From Polytrichum commune (Eukaryota; Streptophyta; Polytrichopsida; Polytrichales; Polytrichaceae), in the NCBI GenBank assembly GCA_950295325.1, contig OX485805.1, positions 29,191,501 to 29,255,500 of the forward strand: a stretch of DNA of 64,000 bases. The letters are read 5' to 3'. The first letter of the stretch is position 1, and the number at the start of each line of letters is the position of its first letter. Under the pieces are notes generated by a model. That model saw nothing but the letters and a program-made list of their open reading frames with translations. It was not told the DNA's origin and ran no database searches. The position numbers and the translations under genes are program-made. This document shows, piece after piece, positions 46,291 through 63,717 of the stretch.

Positions 46291-47384
46291 ATAAAAACCC
46301 ATATACTTGAAGGGTTTTCTCCCTCTCGGGCCTCGAAGTTCCCAATTTTCTTCATAACGACGATTTAAGTAAATACAAAACTTGTCCAAAATTAATAATG
46401 CAGAATTTGAGAATACTTTTTGCACGGTTGAAACATGCACAATGCAAAACAATGTTTAGGGGAAACACACTAGAAGAATATGATGAAAGGCCACAGATGC
46501 ATACTTTGATTGCATCTACTGGTCAATCAGTTCCTCTAGATGTGCATTTTTCGCACAAGTAACACAATGCGCATGCAACTAACACAATGTATGTTACAAC
46601 AAGAGGCGCAGTCGACTTCTAAGATTACTTACTATCATTTATGTCATAAAATCCGCCAATAAAAGTGCACATGTAAAATGTCATTATGTCCAGATTTCGT
46701 ACACAAGTCTAGACTTACTTAAAACATGCACCATTTGTCAAAATCCAAATTCCAATGCCCATCAAAATTTTCAAAGACTCGGAGAATTCGTTGTTTTCTT
46801 TTTCTTTCCTAGTTGTTTATTATTACTATTATTATTATCATTATTATCATTATTATTATTATTATAAACCCAACTGACCCTCTGTGTGGACTTGAAGAGC
46901 CTGAACACTCGGATATCATGGCTTTGGCGCCCACCTTATCACATAGCTTTTTGCATCGTAATCAACACAAACTACCATGGCCCATCCTAGCCTAGTAGAT
47001 ATTTGATGAGGAAGAAGGTTCTTGGGGGCGTGTTTCCCGTCAGACCGGAGGTCACCATAGATGCCTACTACGTTACAAGGAAGGGGGAAGAAGTGTTCAA
47101 GATTGAAGCCCTCCTATGAGTTTCATTTTGAAGGGTTCTCAAATTTCAGCCCTTCAAATGAAGGGCTGGTTCAAATCCAAGACGTCGATCCAAGAATATA
47201 GAAATGAAATACAAAACTCGTCTTAAACTTGTGCATGAATTGTATGGTACATGTTTCCAGTACAATGTGAAGAATTAAGAATCAACCATCTGACTCCACT
47301 TCTTGTGGTGATAATGCCCTTCGCTTGTTGGTTCTTGTGACAGGCATATTGTATTGAGGACTTTGAGTGACGTCTACATTTTCA
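46291..47384. other. Gene-free stretch with (ATT)n
   Basis: An ATT-rich microsatellite lies at about 46818-46865. No gene is supportable. Confidence 0.5.
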
Positions 47385-47620
47385 ATTTGGGGTTGCGTTT
47401 TGAAGGGTTATTTTGAGAGAGGTATAATTTGAAGGGCCGAATCGCGTTTGAAGTATGCGGGTGTTGTTTGCTTCGTCTTTCATATTCTCCAACTTGTACC
47501 GATTAGATTTCCATAAACAAAACTCGTGTTGCATTACTAAATCTACGATGAAATACTTGTAAAAACCGGGTTGAAAGTCGGACCTCCCCTAATTTAGTTA
47601 TGGTTATCGGGAACCAGTGT
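47385..47620 (+). repeat. Dispersed repeat, family H, copy 2
   Basis: GTATGCGGGTGTTGTTTGCT, GTTGCATTACTAAATCTACG and AATTTAGTTATGGTTATCGG match copy 1. Confidence 0.5.
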
Positions 47621-47779
47621 CCGAAAAGTTTTTGAAGTTATTGAGGTTAATTGCCTAACTCTTTAAAAGGGCATAGGCTATTTCCCTCATGGCATAGGTT
47701 GCATCCTACAATATCAAATTTTTGTAAGTTGAAAACCTTTTGAGTTTTTAAGTTACCCGCCAATTGCCTTCAAAACTAA

Positions 47780-47955
47780 TTTTTAGTAGGTTAAAATCCT
47801 TCATATCTTTTAATGTTGTAGGCTTTAAATTCAAAATTTGAGTACTAAGTGGTATCCTTGGTAGGAATTGAACCTGGCTAAGCCCTTCACCACGTTTGAA
47901 GGCCAAGGATTAACCAACTCTTTTTTAAAGAGTTGATTATAATAAAAGGTTGCTA
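47780..47955 (-). repeat. Second SINE-like, tRNA-related sequence
   Basis: Read on the minus strand: AGAGTTGGTTAATCC (the second half of an A box) is followed about 40 bases later by AGGTTCAATTCC, a clean RNA polymerase III B box. A stem CCTTC...GAAGG lies in the anticodon-arm position. The acceptor stem does not pair, so it is not a functional tRNA gene. It differs from the SINE-like pair at 1461 and 5729. The body limits are unknown. Confidence 0.45.
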
Positions 47956-48147
47956 AAATTCAAATGAATTCAAGGGTGAAAGTCCTCACCATCTTCTGAT
48001 TCAACCTCTACTCTTCCTGCAAGATATTTCTCAGGATTAGTAAACAAGAATCGAAACTTTCTTGAATCCTTCCACAAAGATATAGCTTCCTCAAAAATAA
48101 ACTCAAAATTTTTGGTTGGTCCTTCGATCGCCACCCGCATCACACTA

Positions 48148-48150
<3 letters not shown>

Positions 48151-48197
<47 letters not shown>
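48151..48197. repeat. (GA)n microsatellite
   Basis: About 23 dinucleotide units. Confidence 0.9.
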
Positions 48198-48200
<3 letters not shown>

Positions 48201-48564
48201 TTGATGAGAGAGGAGTTGTGGTGAATGGTATTTGTAAAGATTGGCGGGAAGGGAGTTAGGGCTATTATTGATATCCGTCTATGTGCCACCCAAGAGCCCC
48301 GAGTATTAGCCTAAATATATGTACTTAGGTCAACTAATTTCCCAATTTGAAGAAGGATGAATGGCTAAAATCCTCTCTTTTAAAAACGTTGTAGGCAAAA
48401 TTTCCTACATGTTTTTTATCACATAGGTTGATATCCTATGTTTTTAAATTGTCCATAGGCTCTTTGTCCTACACTTTCAAAATTTTATAGGCTAAGTCAC
48501 AAATTTTGTAGGCTACATTTACACTAGCCTTAGGCTCTTGGCGGACTATGTCGGGAACGCGTCT

Positions 48565-48778
48565 TTGTTGATTCCTTAACTGGATATATAGGTCCTCCCA
48601 ATTGTGTCCACTATTGAATGTACAACAGTTATTAATATTTGAAGACGTCGTCCAATCCATTTTGAACATGCATATTTATGATGTTCATTCTTTGATTCTC
48701 ACAGAACCACATACCAATCAAATATAGGGGTTTGACTAAGAAAACAAGCCACTTAAGACCCATGTACCTTAGTGTATA
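48565..48778 (+). repeat. Family D repeat, partial
   Basis: GTGTCCACTATTGAATGTAC, GAAGACGTCGTCCAATCCAT and CAATCAAATATAGGGGTTTG. Confidence 0.55.
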
Positions 48779-49251
48779 AAAAAAAACAAGCCGTTCTCAA
48801 ATGGGTCCTACTAGACTCTTTAAGCAAAACCTGCCAAATAGGCTGCAATTTTTCATGAGAAAATTTTGTGAGAAAACCTTTCTGTGCGGTTTTGTGAAAT
48901 ATGCGAATTTGATGCAATTTTTAATCAAAACATCAAAAAAATAATGTCCTTGTACTATCACATATTTTACTATAATTTTGTGTCTCCCGTCCCCAATGGA
49001 GGAGTTTATGTAGACACCAATCCCTTGTGTACTTGTAAACCACGTGAGATAAAGGGGTATTATCATGGGGACGGTGAAGTAACGAGCACATTCATGGGTA
49101 AATCTATATATTTATTGAATATTCTTGGAATATATCCAATGTATTCTCAAAATGAATTTCCAATACCCTTCAAGTATTCAAAGGCTTTCATAACTTCTAC
49201 GTTGAAACATAGAAATAAGATCCTAATATCGCACGGCATTTTCTAGTGGGA

Positions 49252-49479
49252 CATTACACTAATTATCCCAATTAGTGCGTGTTACTATTCAGTGATTCGC
49301 AGTGCTATGACTATTTGATGAGAAAGTAATATTCTATCAAGCAAAGTCATTTATGTTCTATAATGTCCGAACAACCTATTGAACTTTCATTAGTAGATAT
49401 TGAGCTTCTAAGTAAGACATTATGGCATTACGTAACCCCAAATAGTAATACACACTAATTGGGATGATCAGTGTAGTGA
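49252..49479. repeat. CTACACTAAATA-family MITE, variant B'
   Basis: Left CATTACACTAATTATCCCAA then TTAGTGCGTGTTACTATT; right AATAGTAATACACACTAATT then GGGATGATCAGTGTAGTG. The inner core is CACTAATT...AATTAGTG in place of CACTAAATA. Confidence 0.65.
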
Positions 49480-49669
49480 TCCCCTCGTGTCCCTAGGTTG
49501 AAGACCTATTCTTTGCTAGACAAATTTAGAATTTGCAATGTCAGTTTTAGAGTCAAAATTTGTTGCATCATTTTATTCTTCTAGTTTATAGAAAACTTTA
49601 CTTGTGTTTTCACCTTTCCAGTGGATGAGTTTACCTAAGGTAGGCATGTGTTATTTGAAGATTTTTCTC

Positions 49670-50012
49670 TTTAAGTCCACTTATCATAGGATATAAAACA
49701 CATAATTAGTGCAAGATGATTAGAAAATCCAAATCGTGCATGTTTCAATATTTACATATAGTTTTTGGAGCTCATATGAATATCTAATTCGATATCAGCT
49801 TGAAGATTTATGTGCTCATTCAATGGTCATATAACAAACCCCCCAAAGTGTATATATATATATATATATATATAATCATGTTGACTATTGAGCTTAGTAT
49901 AATTAGCATATTCTAAGCACATAGTCCTATCTTTTTTTAACACATATATTTTTGGTGTTCATTCTTAGATCCACATTTAACCCACATACCAACCAAATAT
50001 AGGTGTCCACGT
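49670..50012 (+). repeat. Family D repeat, full length with (AT)n inside
   Basis: AACACATAATTAGTGCAAGA, TTTTTGGAGCTCATATGAAT, ATCATGTTGACTATTGAGCT, TTCTTAGATCCACATTTAAC, CAAATATAGGTGTCCACG. An (AT)n run at 49852-49874 replaces the C-rich stretch of other copies. Confidence 0.75.
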
Positions 50013-50229
50013 GATTGTTGTGTTGGAATCGCACCAAAATGCTCAAACCATCAAGTTGTTGCTTGAATAAGGCTCAAGGTTTTTGGGTACTTATTAATTG
50101 ATAGTTAATGATACTCTCCACAGTTGGGTCTTTGATCTAAGTGGCGTAAAAAGGTCTAGCTTATGGATATTGTAATTAGACCGGAGGACTCTTATGGTCA
50201 ACTTGAAACTTAATGAATATATTTCAACC

Positions 50230-50745
50230 TCCTCCTCAGTTTTTCATTGGCTCAACAAGTGTGGCGCTATGCAACTAACAACATTTGGCAGTTGTTTGCG
50301 GAAAGAGGTAACCTTGGCCCTTGAAAGTCTTTCTCAATGATGCAATGCCTCTTTGATCAATCACTCAACAAAATCTCTAAAACCTTTTAATATAATTTAG
50401 TTCTTCTTGAGAAGCGGCCTCCCATGGATCATTTGGCGTCAACGTAATGATTTGGTTTTCAATGCTAAGTCAGTGGCCTTTGGAAAGGACACACCAAGTA
50501 GTGTGGGACTCCTTACTTGACTATGGGAGATTGGAGTGGCAACAAACTCTTCATGATTAGGAAAAAGCTCCGGATGTTGCCTATGAGGATGTTCTTAATG
50601 AACTTGACTCGGCATGGTGTGTGAAAGGTCATATTGCTACTTGTAGGAATTTGTCAGTTACTTGGAAGGTTAGACCCCAGACGGGCATTGTTTTCTTGAT
50701 TCCCCTTGGTTGTGCACTCATTCTCCCGAGGTGACATATACTTTT
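50230..50745 (+). pseudogene. LINE (non-LTR retrotransposon) ORF2 C-terminal fragment
   Basis: Several frames read as the C-terminal part of a plant LINE reverse-transcriptase polyprotein: SLAQQVWRYATNNIWQLFAE, then RSGLPWIIWRQRNDLVFNA, then QVVWDSLLDYGRLEWQQ and AYEDVLNELDSAWCVKGH. The W-I-I-W-R-x-R-N motif is typical of the region after the RT zinc-binding segment. It is broken by at least two frameshifts and several stops, so it is dead. Only the 3' end survives, as expected for 5'-truncated LINE insertions. The T-rich/AT tail near 50760-50810 may mark its 3' end. Confidence 0.75.
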
Positions 50746-51948
50746 CTTTTGCAATTAAATTTGTTTCCAATTATTTATTTATTTAAATTATTTATTAATA
50801 AAAACCTTAATGAATATGCTTGAAGGTCCAATCTATGCATTTCTATGATGTTTGCTTTGTGTCTAGGCTTGTAAATCACATGCATATGGCAAATCCCTCT
50901 AGCTTTTGGATTGCATATTTACATAAAAAATATCACCAAATTTCTTTGTGTGTCTCAACAACCATAAAGTCAAGGCATTCATAGTCGACCATGTCCATTT
51001 AATCGCTCACTAGGGTACATGTAATGTTGGTAAGGTTTATGTGGTAGTGGCTTGTGATTGATTACCCTCATAAGAGTTTTGAAAACTGTCTTAGGCAAGA
51101 ATTAGCATCTTAGATGAGCAGTTATGGGTTAACCTATAGGTTGACTGTGTGTGATCCAATAAATTATTCTACTTCAAAATTTGTAGCAATTTTCATATTC
51201 ATGAAAAAATACAAAATAAAGTAAAAATCCATTCTCCTTAGGATTTGTTTCTCTTTGCAAGAAAAATAATCCCCATCTATATTACTCCTCCTAAAGAGGC
51301 AAACTCCATTATTTTATCCATCATAGATGCCTCAACCCTAGTTTTAGGCACAAGGGAATTGATGTAAACGACAACATACCTTTTAATTGATTCATGTTTG
51401 AAACCTTCCCCCTAACTTGGTAGACATGTTGTATTCCAACACCAACATCAATTCAAACACCTATTGTTAAGTGTAAAATGGTTCATTTTTTTTTCTAGAA
51501 CATATATTTCTTGTGTTACTCTTAGGGTTAATACAATAGCTCATTAGTTGAGATAGTGAAAATTTAGTGAATACGTAACATTGACCACTTTAGGCACACT
51601 TAACCGATCACTTAAGAAGATTGAATGTATATTTTTTGGAAACTTGTCACAAATTGAGGTTTAGACACCTCAATCTCATTCTTATGGGATTCGATTCATT
51701 CAAGGCTTTTCAATTGAGTGGATTTATTGCACATCAAAATTGCCCAAACTTTGTGAAAGTAGTCCCAATAAGCTCGTCTACTTTATAGGTTTGTAATTGG
51801 TTCATTTCAAATGTACCTCACTATATTTATTTGGGCTAAGGCAAATCGTTGTGGGGTAGATAGAAAAAGGTATGTATATTCTTAATATCTTAACCCTAGA
51901 AATATTGGTAATAAAATACCTCATGTTGGTGGAGCCCTCTTACATACT
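50746..51948. other. Gene-free stretch
   Basis: Nothing supportable was seen. Confidence 0.5.
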
Positions 51949-52172
51949 ACACTAATTATTGTAGTTAGAGTTGCATAATAGTTGGAATTACATAATGTTG
52001 TATCTATTTAATGTATATATCTCATATTTTACAAAAAAATCAAATTGGGTCTTTGGACATTATACAACAATACAACTTCACATGGTAAAAATTTACATCA
52101 ATAGTAAAAATGTATAGTGGTGTGTGACTCCAAACAATAAGTGATACTCATCTCATATTTTTAGTGTACACT
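51949..52172. repeat. CTACACTAAATA-family MITE, sub-type B, diverged
   Basis: Left CTACACTAATTATTGTAGTT; subterminal GGAATTACATAATGTTGTAT; right GTGACTCCAAACAATAAGTG then ATTTTTAGTGTA. Confidence 0.55.
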
Positions 52173-55100
52173 TGATCAGTCAATTTTGACACACATATGT
52201 TGTTCTCAATTTTAAGCATTAAAATTTGGCCCCAACATTGCAGCAACGTTGTTTACCACAACGGTCCTCAATGCATCCATCTATTAAGAAAAACGTAAGC
52301 ACATGCCCATCCATGTCATCTTAGGATTAGTGCATGGCATTCACATGTCAAGTTAATATTAGCAATGTTTCAATGTTGGCTACAAGCATGGTAAATGAAC
52401 CTAGAAGTGCTCCAATATCTTAAAACCATTTTTTTTTTGGTCAAACGCTTAAAATTAGTAGCAAAATGATGATTTTTTTTTTTATTTTTTTTTTTTTTCA
52501 TGGTGACCTCTATTTTTTTGTTAAGTACATGAGATCTTCAAAACTTAACATTAAAAGTAATGCTCAAAAGCAAACGCATAAATCTGGTTTTGGACGTAAA
52601 TTTCATGACCTTAACTATTTGGAACTTGATTTCTTTTTCATGTTCTTGAATTCATTATACACTTGAGGTCATTGTGAATAATGTAGTGGAAAATCATCAA
52701 TCCAATGTAATTCTATCATATTTTAAACAAAAATTTGATAATTACTTGTTCAATATCACCACTCGCACACCGACTTGCACCATCTTCTAAAATATGTAGA
52801 TTTTTTTTTTGGTCAACATAAAATTACTTGGCTTTTTGGATCAATACATTTTTTTAAAATTATAATTCCTTTTTTTTTCACAAGATTCAAAATTAGCATA
52901 TTTTTGTGAATCACTTTCACTTAAACACCAAGTTATACGAAAGTAGTGTTTTGTCTTCTCATTTCTTTGTTAAATTGTGCCAAAATAGGTATGGATTTGA
53001 TGTTTTTCCCATGGTATTTATTCCCCAACCCCCCTTAGAAAAAGTTAAAGCCTTGGATTTGTGCTCGACTTAGATAAAAAGACCACAACCATAAAATATC
53101 AAAAGCTTTGAAACATTAATTATGGCAATGACATGGTCCATTTTACTCAAGTTGGCCATTGGTCTCTTTTCTCAAAGGCACTATGCGCATGTGCTCCCAC
53201 GGCTAGCTATGGCACGTCATTAAAGACGGATTAAAGACCTCCATTGTAAACTATGCTCGAGAGGTCTTGGGTGGGGACATGGTGTATTGATGGTGCTTGG
53301 TGGCTCCTATGTGATCCAAATTCTGAACTTGTATTCTACCTCACGGACAAAGGTTGCTTACAATCGCTAAAAGATTTCAAGTTGTTGGGTAGTGGGCCCC
53401 AAAGACCAATGGGACGCTATTCCAATCATTCCTTGGTTTGTCATGACTTGTGAGATCTTCTGAATTCACGTACTTTCCACCTTGCTGTCTCGATTAGAAA
53501 CTAGTTTGGAATGTGTTGTACTGCCACATGGCACTTGCATATAAATTAGGATTTGGCAAGATTTGTGAGATAATGTATAGTTTTAGCAAGATTTTAGTGT
53601 GGTTCATGCCTTACTACCTCCACAATGTCTTTTATTATTCTTCTCATAGCTTGGCTTGAGCACATGACACCCACGCACCCCGTGAAAGATAAGATGGGCA
53701 GGTATGTAGATAGGTGGGCGGGTGGGCCAATAGGCTGGTAGGTAAGTTCAACTATAAGTCGTTTTGATTGACCGTCACATGCAACTTGCTTAGGCAAGCC
53801 TTATGCTCATTGTGTAAGAAATGATCATCACTTCACACCAATTGTGTGCTCAATCAAGAATTAGTCAACACTGAAGCTCTTAGAATAATTTGGTTGCATG
53901 TATGAAGAAGGCTCCAACACATCCTCATTTGAATACAATTTTATAAAATTATATTTCAATTGAGCATCCCCAAGGAATGTACACCAAACATGCCTTTATC
54001 ATCAGCTTTTTAGACCTCACAAGGGATGACGGAATGCTTGTCTCGTCATATATAACAAGAGATTCTCATTGTTCACAAATTATGGCATGGAGGACAAGTC
54101 TTACATGTCAAGAAGGCCCCATCACGTCTTTGGAGACAAAATTAATGAAAGTTTGTTGTTCATAACTTCAACTAGTCATTCCCTAGAAACTTAGGTCTTA
54201 CTAAAACACCTTTATACTTCTAACAACATTCTCTTATTGATGAATTAGGTTGAAATTAGAGTACAAATGCAGTCAAGCATATGAAACATAGAATCATATG
54301 CAGTAGCCATTATTTTTTAGCCACCATTTCTACATATGATTGTAATTTTCCATTCATTTAGCTATTTCTATGTCATACATAAGTTTTTCTTTTAAATTCT
54401 TGGGATACGATTTTGTTAAATAAATCCTCCTCAACAAAATTTCATTGATATTTGTAATCAAAATAATTTACATGGGTCCCCACATGTCAACATGTTTGAT
54501 TTAGCTTTCAACTGTATGGGCGCAATTTTCAAGTGATTTTTAATTAATTTTATCTTTATGTGAGCAACAACCAAAACACCCTTTGTAAGAGGCCCATTGG
54601 ACACTCTTAAAATAAATATAGCATATTTAAGGGTTAAGAATGCTACATCTCATCAAATAACCTCAATAGGTGAGCCAAAGGGATCTTAAGAGCTCCCTTC
54701 ATGCCATACTTAGTGATCAATAAGCATTTTGGATATATATATATATATATATACCCTTGAAGGATGTAGGGGTTCAATGTACAACACATATTCACAGTTT
54801 CTACAAACCTCACAAAGTCTTAAAAGGCTTTTATCTAGTTTGGGGGTATAGGTATTAGATTTAATACATAACCCATTTCAAGACTCAAGGATAAAATAAA
54901 ACAAACTTGCATGTGACATTGATGATTAAAATAAAAATACATCTATTCATATCCAAGAGCACTCAAGCTCTATCTTTATATCTTAATCTTCAATAACATT
55001 AAGAAATTCAACCTATCTGAAAAGTGCACTTGAAGAGTACCTAAGTTATGTTTAGATAATGTCACTTTTGACACAATTAGCTAAAAAAGAAAGTATGTAG

Positions 55101-55350
55101 CACGAACACACGTTTTTGTGCATGGATAAAGGGTTAATCCCAAAAGCCATGGTAGATGCATGTTTGGAGGCATGCACTTACACCTCCATTTGCAACATCC
55201 AAGAAGCAAGTCACTATTTAAAAGAACTTTATTTGCATAACATGCAACATGAATCGGAGGTCTAACTTGTAAGACACTCAACAATATACGCAAATTGCCA
55301 ACAATATATCAAGCTTAGAATTTCAGGTATTTAAAGTATGACTACTGTAG
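52173..55350. other. Gene-free AT-rich stretch
   Basis: Poly(T) runs (52474-52498, 52801-52811) and an (AT)n run (54731-54752). All open frames are below 75 codons and unrecognised. Confidence 0.5.
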
Positions 55351-55364
55351 TGTGCCCTATATAA

Positions 55365-55620
55365 AATGAAATGAAATGAAATTGAGTTTAAAGTCCAGGA
55401 AGCCGAAAAGATCTTTGAGGTGGAGGTAATCTAGTTTCTTCTATGAGAGATGGAAAGAGTTCCACTCTTTAGCAAGAAAAGCCTCCTTGATATCATCATA
55501 TGCTATTTTTGATGTGGTTGGGTTGTCATGGGTTTCCCATTGGGATAGACCCCATGATGTCTTCCACATGGTCAAGTTGAGGCTGTTGAGCATATATTAC
55601 AAAATCCACTATACAAGTGC
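55365..55620 (+). repeat. Dispersed repeat shared with 62485-62540 and 63526-63550
   Basis: AAATGAAATGAAATTGAGTT, TAAAGTCCAGGAAGCCGAAA and GGTAATCTAGTTTCTTCTAT recur at 62485-62540 and 63526-63550. There the family is split by a hAT-like insertion. Confidence 0.5.
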
Positions 55621-55624
55621 AATG

Positions 55625-55802
55625 GAACCAAGAAATAACCAGTTCACATTCAAGACTTTAGAAAAATTACCAATCGTGTACAAGGAATCTGTGGAATATA
55701 CCTCAACTAATAAAGAAAAACCAAAAGATCACAATATGTAACGAGATGGACTTGGAAACACTGGGATCTCAACCAATTATGCCCAACAATCTCCCCAGAC
55801 AT
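55625..55802 (+). repeat. Family I MITE copy
   Basis: AGAAATAACCAGTTCACATT, AAAGATCACAATATGTAACG, TGGACTTGGAAACACTGGGA, AACAATCTCCCCAGACATTG. Confidence 0.65.
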
Positions 55803-56152
55803 TGATCCAGAAGACTTGAAACTTCTCTAAGCATGTTTCCCTTGTCACAAAGGTTTTCCTTGGTGAGCACAACACACCTAAATAGTCCAATAATCCTATC
55901 TTCAATAATTTCACAACACACAATTTTGGGGCACAAGCGGATACCAATGACAAAAAATACTTGAAAGTAAGTATCTCCCAAGTCCCCTCCAGTGATCAAA
56001 ATGGGACAAACAAAGCACAGTGCACCCCTATGGTACCAAGAATCTAGACCCTCAATGGGACCTGGAATCTGGAATAATAAAACAAAACCCCTTCCTTAAG
56101 GGTGAGAATATATAGGGATTGAAATCTCTTCCTGCACAAAGTCCTTAATTAC

Positions 56153-62108
<5,956 letters not shown>

Positions 62109-62270
62109 CGCTGCAATTTTTGGAGCAACACACACAGGCAGCAGAAAACAGACAGACAGACAGAAAGAAAGAGCGAAGGGTTTAAGGGCGCTAGGGTTTA
62201 AGGCCCAAGCTCAATGAGGAGAAGGAGGAGTTAGGGTTTGGAGGTTTTGAAGGCAAGCGAGCCTAATTCT
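62109..62270 (-). promoter_or_regulatory. PRMT3 promoter and 5' leader with two telo-boxes and a site II element
   Basis: On the minus strand AAACCCTAG (62191-62199) and AAACCCTAA (62231-62239) match the telo-box. TGGGCC (62202-62207) matches the site II element TGGGCY and lies between them. This pairing is characteristic of plant ribosomal-protein, translation-factor and replication genes (established knowledge) and suits a ribosome-modifying enzyme. A CAGACAGACAGA run (62148-62163) lies in the probable leader. No TATA box is seen, again typical of the class. Confidence 0.65.
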
Positions 62271-62274
62271 GTTA

Positions 62275-62485
62275 CTCATCCTAAACGGTCACCTATATTT
62301 GAGTGGGGTTTTGTTAAGGTGTGGATCTAAGAACGAACACCAAAAATACATTTGTTTATGAGATATTGGATTACGTGTTCAAGATTTATTCAACCATTCT
62401 AGGTTTAATAATAAGCATTAATTGTGGGCAGGGAAGGACATATGTGATCATTTGTTAAGAAAGAAAATCTTTTATTTTGATAGTG
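62275..62485 (-). repeat. Family D repeat upstream of PRMT3
   Basis: Reverse orientation: ACCTATATTTGAGTGGGGTT, GTGTGGATCTAAGAACGAAC, TATTGGATTACGTGTTCAAG, CAACCATTCTAGGTTTAATA. It sits about 40 bp beyond the distal telo-box. Confidence 0.7.
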
Positions 62486-62946
62486 AATGAAATGAAATGA
62501 AACTGATTTTAGAGTCCAAGAAGCTGAAATGATTACGAGACTAAAGATATATAGTGGTGGTGTCAAACGAGCTAATTCCCTAGAGTGGCGGAGTGTTGTG
62601 GCCTCCATGAGGTAGAGGCTAATAACAAGTTGTTGGTCTAATTGAAAAGAAAGACTTGAGACTCCCTAATACTACCTTCTCAAATAGTGATTGATACATA
62701 TCTATGATGGAGTTATATAGAGGACACTCCAACACAAAGCTTGCCTCGTTTTCAACTACATTATAAGAGCAAAAGTGGAATAATCTATCATCTCTAGAGA
62801 TAGGGATAGTTGACCACCATCCAGTTTCAATGGCAAGTCTATGATTCGATGTGCAATAAGCAACAATAATCTTGCATTATGATGGAGTCAATGGTTGCTT
62901 CAAGTACAATTCACATTCATATTTGAGAAGATTTTTGACATGTAGG

Positions 62947-63520
62947 CAAGGGCGGAGCCAAGATTTTAACCCAGGGGGGGTTGACCTCGGAATATGGAAA
63001 TATCCAATGTATATTTTAATTTCAAATTTCAATAGGTGGTTGAATTTGATTACTTATTGAGAGATTTGGACTCGTCCCCATAAAAAATAATGTTGTTAAT
63101 ATCCAAAGCTTTGGCAATGGTCTTTTTGATATAAATGATCATCAAATCGACCATCTAGTCATCGCCAATAGACATCACCAATAGTAAGCAGATGCCCAAC
63201 TTTCCTTCAATGCACTCGTAGAAAACATTGCAAAAAAAACTATTGTCGATTTCCCATTGCGGTTCTTTTGACCAGCATGCTCTGCAATCGCTAAACGACT
63301 GCAAAAAAAAATTGGTTTTACCACCTGAAATATTAGGAATTTGGGGGCTTGTAACATACCATTGGCAAGGTCTTGAAAACACCTTTCCAAGGGTGTATTA
63401 CACACCCTAGAATTTTTAACATTGCAGTCACAAAAAGAAGAGAAAAAATGTAGTCGTTTTGGCATAGTTTTCTACTATTGATGTCAAGGGGGGTTGAGCC
63501 CCTCCTAGCTCCGCCCATGG
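62947..63520. mobile_element. hAT-like non-autonomous element with target duplication
   Basis: The ends CAAGGGCGGAGC and GCTCCGCCCATGG are inverted complements over the core GGGCGGAGC, followed by G-rich subterminal stretches (CAGGGGGGGTTGA and its inverse). It is flanked by ATGTAGG on both sides (62940-62946 and 63521-63527), consistent with the 7-8-bp duplication of hAT elements. It splits a dispersed repeat whose unbroken form occurs at 55365. 574 bp, no transposase recognised. Confidence 0.7.
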
Positions 63521-63717
63521 ATGTAGGTAATCTAGTTTCTTCATTGAGAGGTATGAGGGTTATGAGCCCACTTGTCGATTATGAATTCATATGAGTTCAC
63601 AAATAATGAGGGAAAAAATGGATATGGGCACAATATGGATTTGTTAATCATCTTGCATTAATAATGTGTTTCATATCCTATGAGAAGTGCATGCAGAGAG
63701 AAAAGTATCCGAATGAA

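Noticed and set aside
47838-47920. tRNA gene on the minus strand
   Set aside because: A and B box-like sequences are present but the acceptor stem does not pair and the anticodon loop has nine bases. It is treated as a SINE-like sequence.
48941-49246. Plus-strand frame of about 100 codons beginning MSLYYHIFYYNF
   Set aside because: AT-driven composition, no domain, no promoter or splice context; such frames are expected by chance in 64 kb.
62109-62135. Longer PRMT3 N-terminus from an upstream GTG codon
   Set aside because: The codon at 62135 is GTG, not ATG. The first in-frame ATG is at 62108 in good context.
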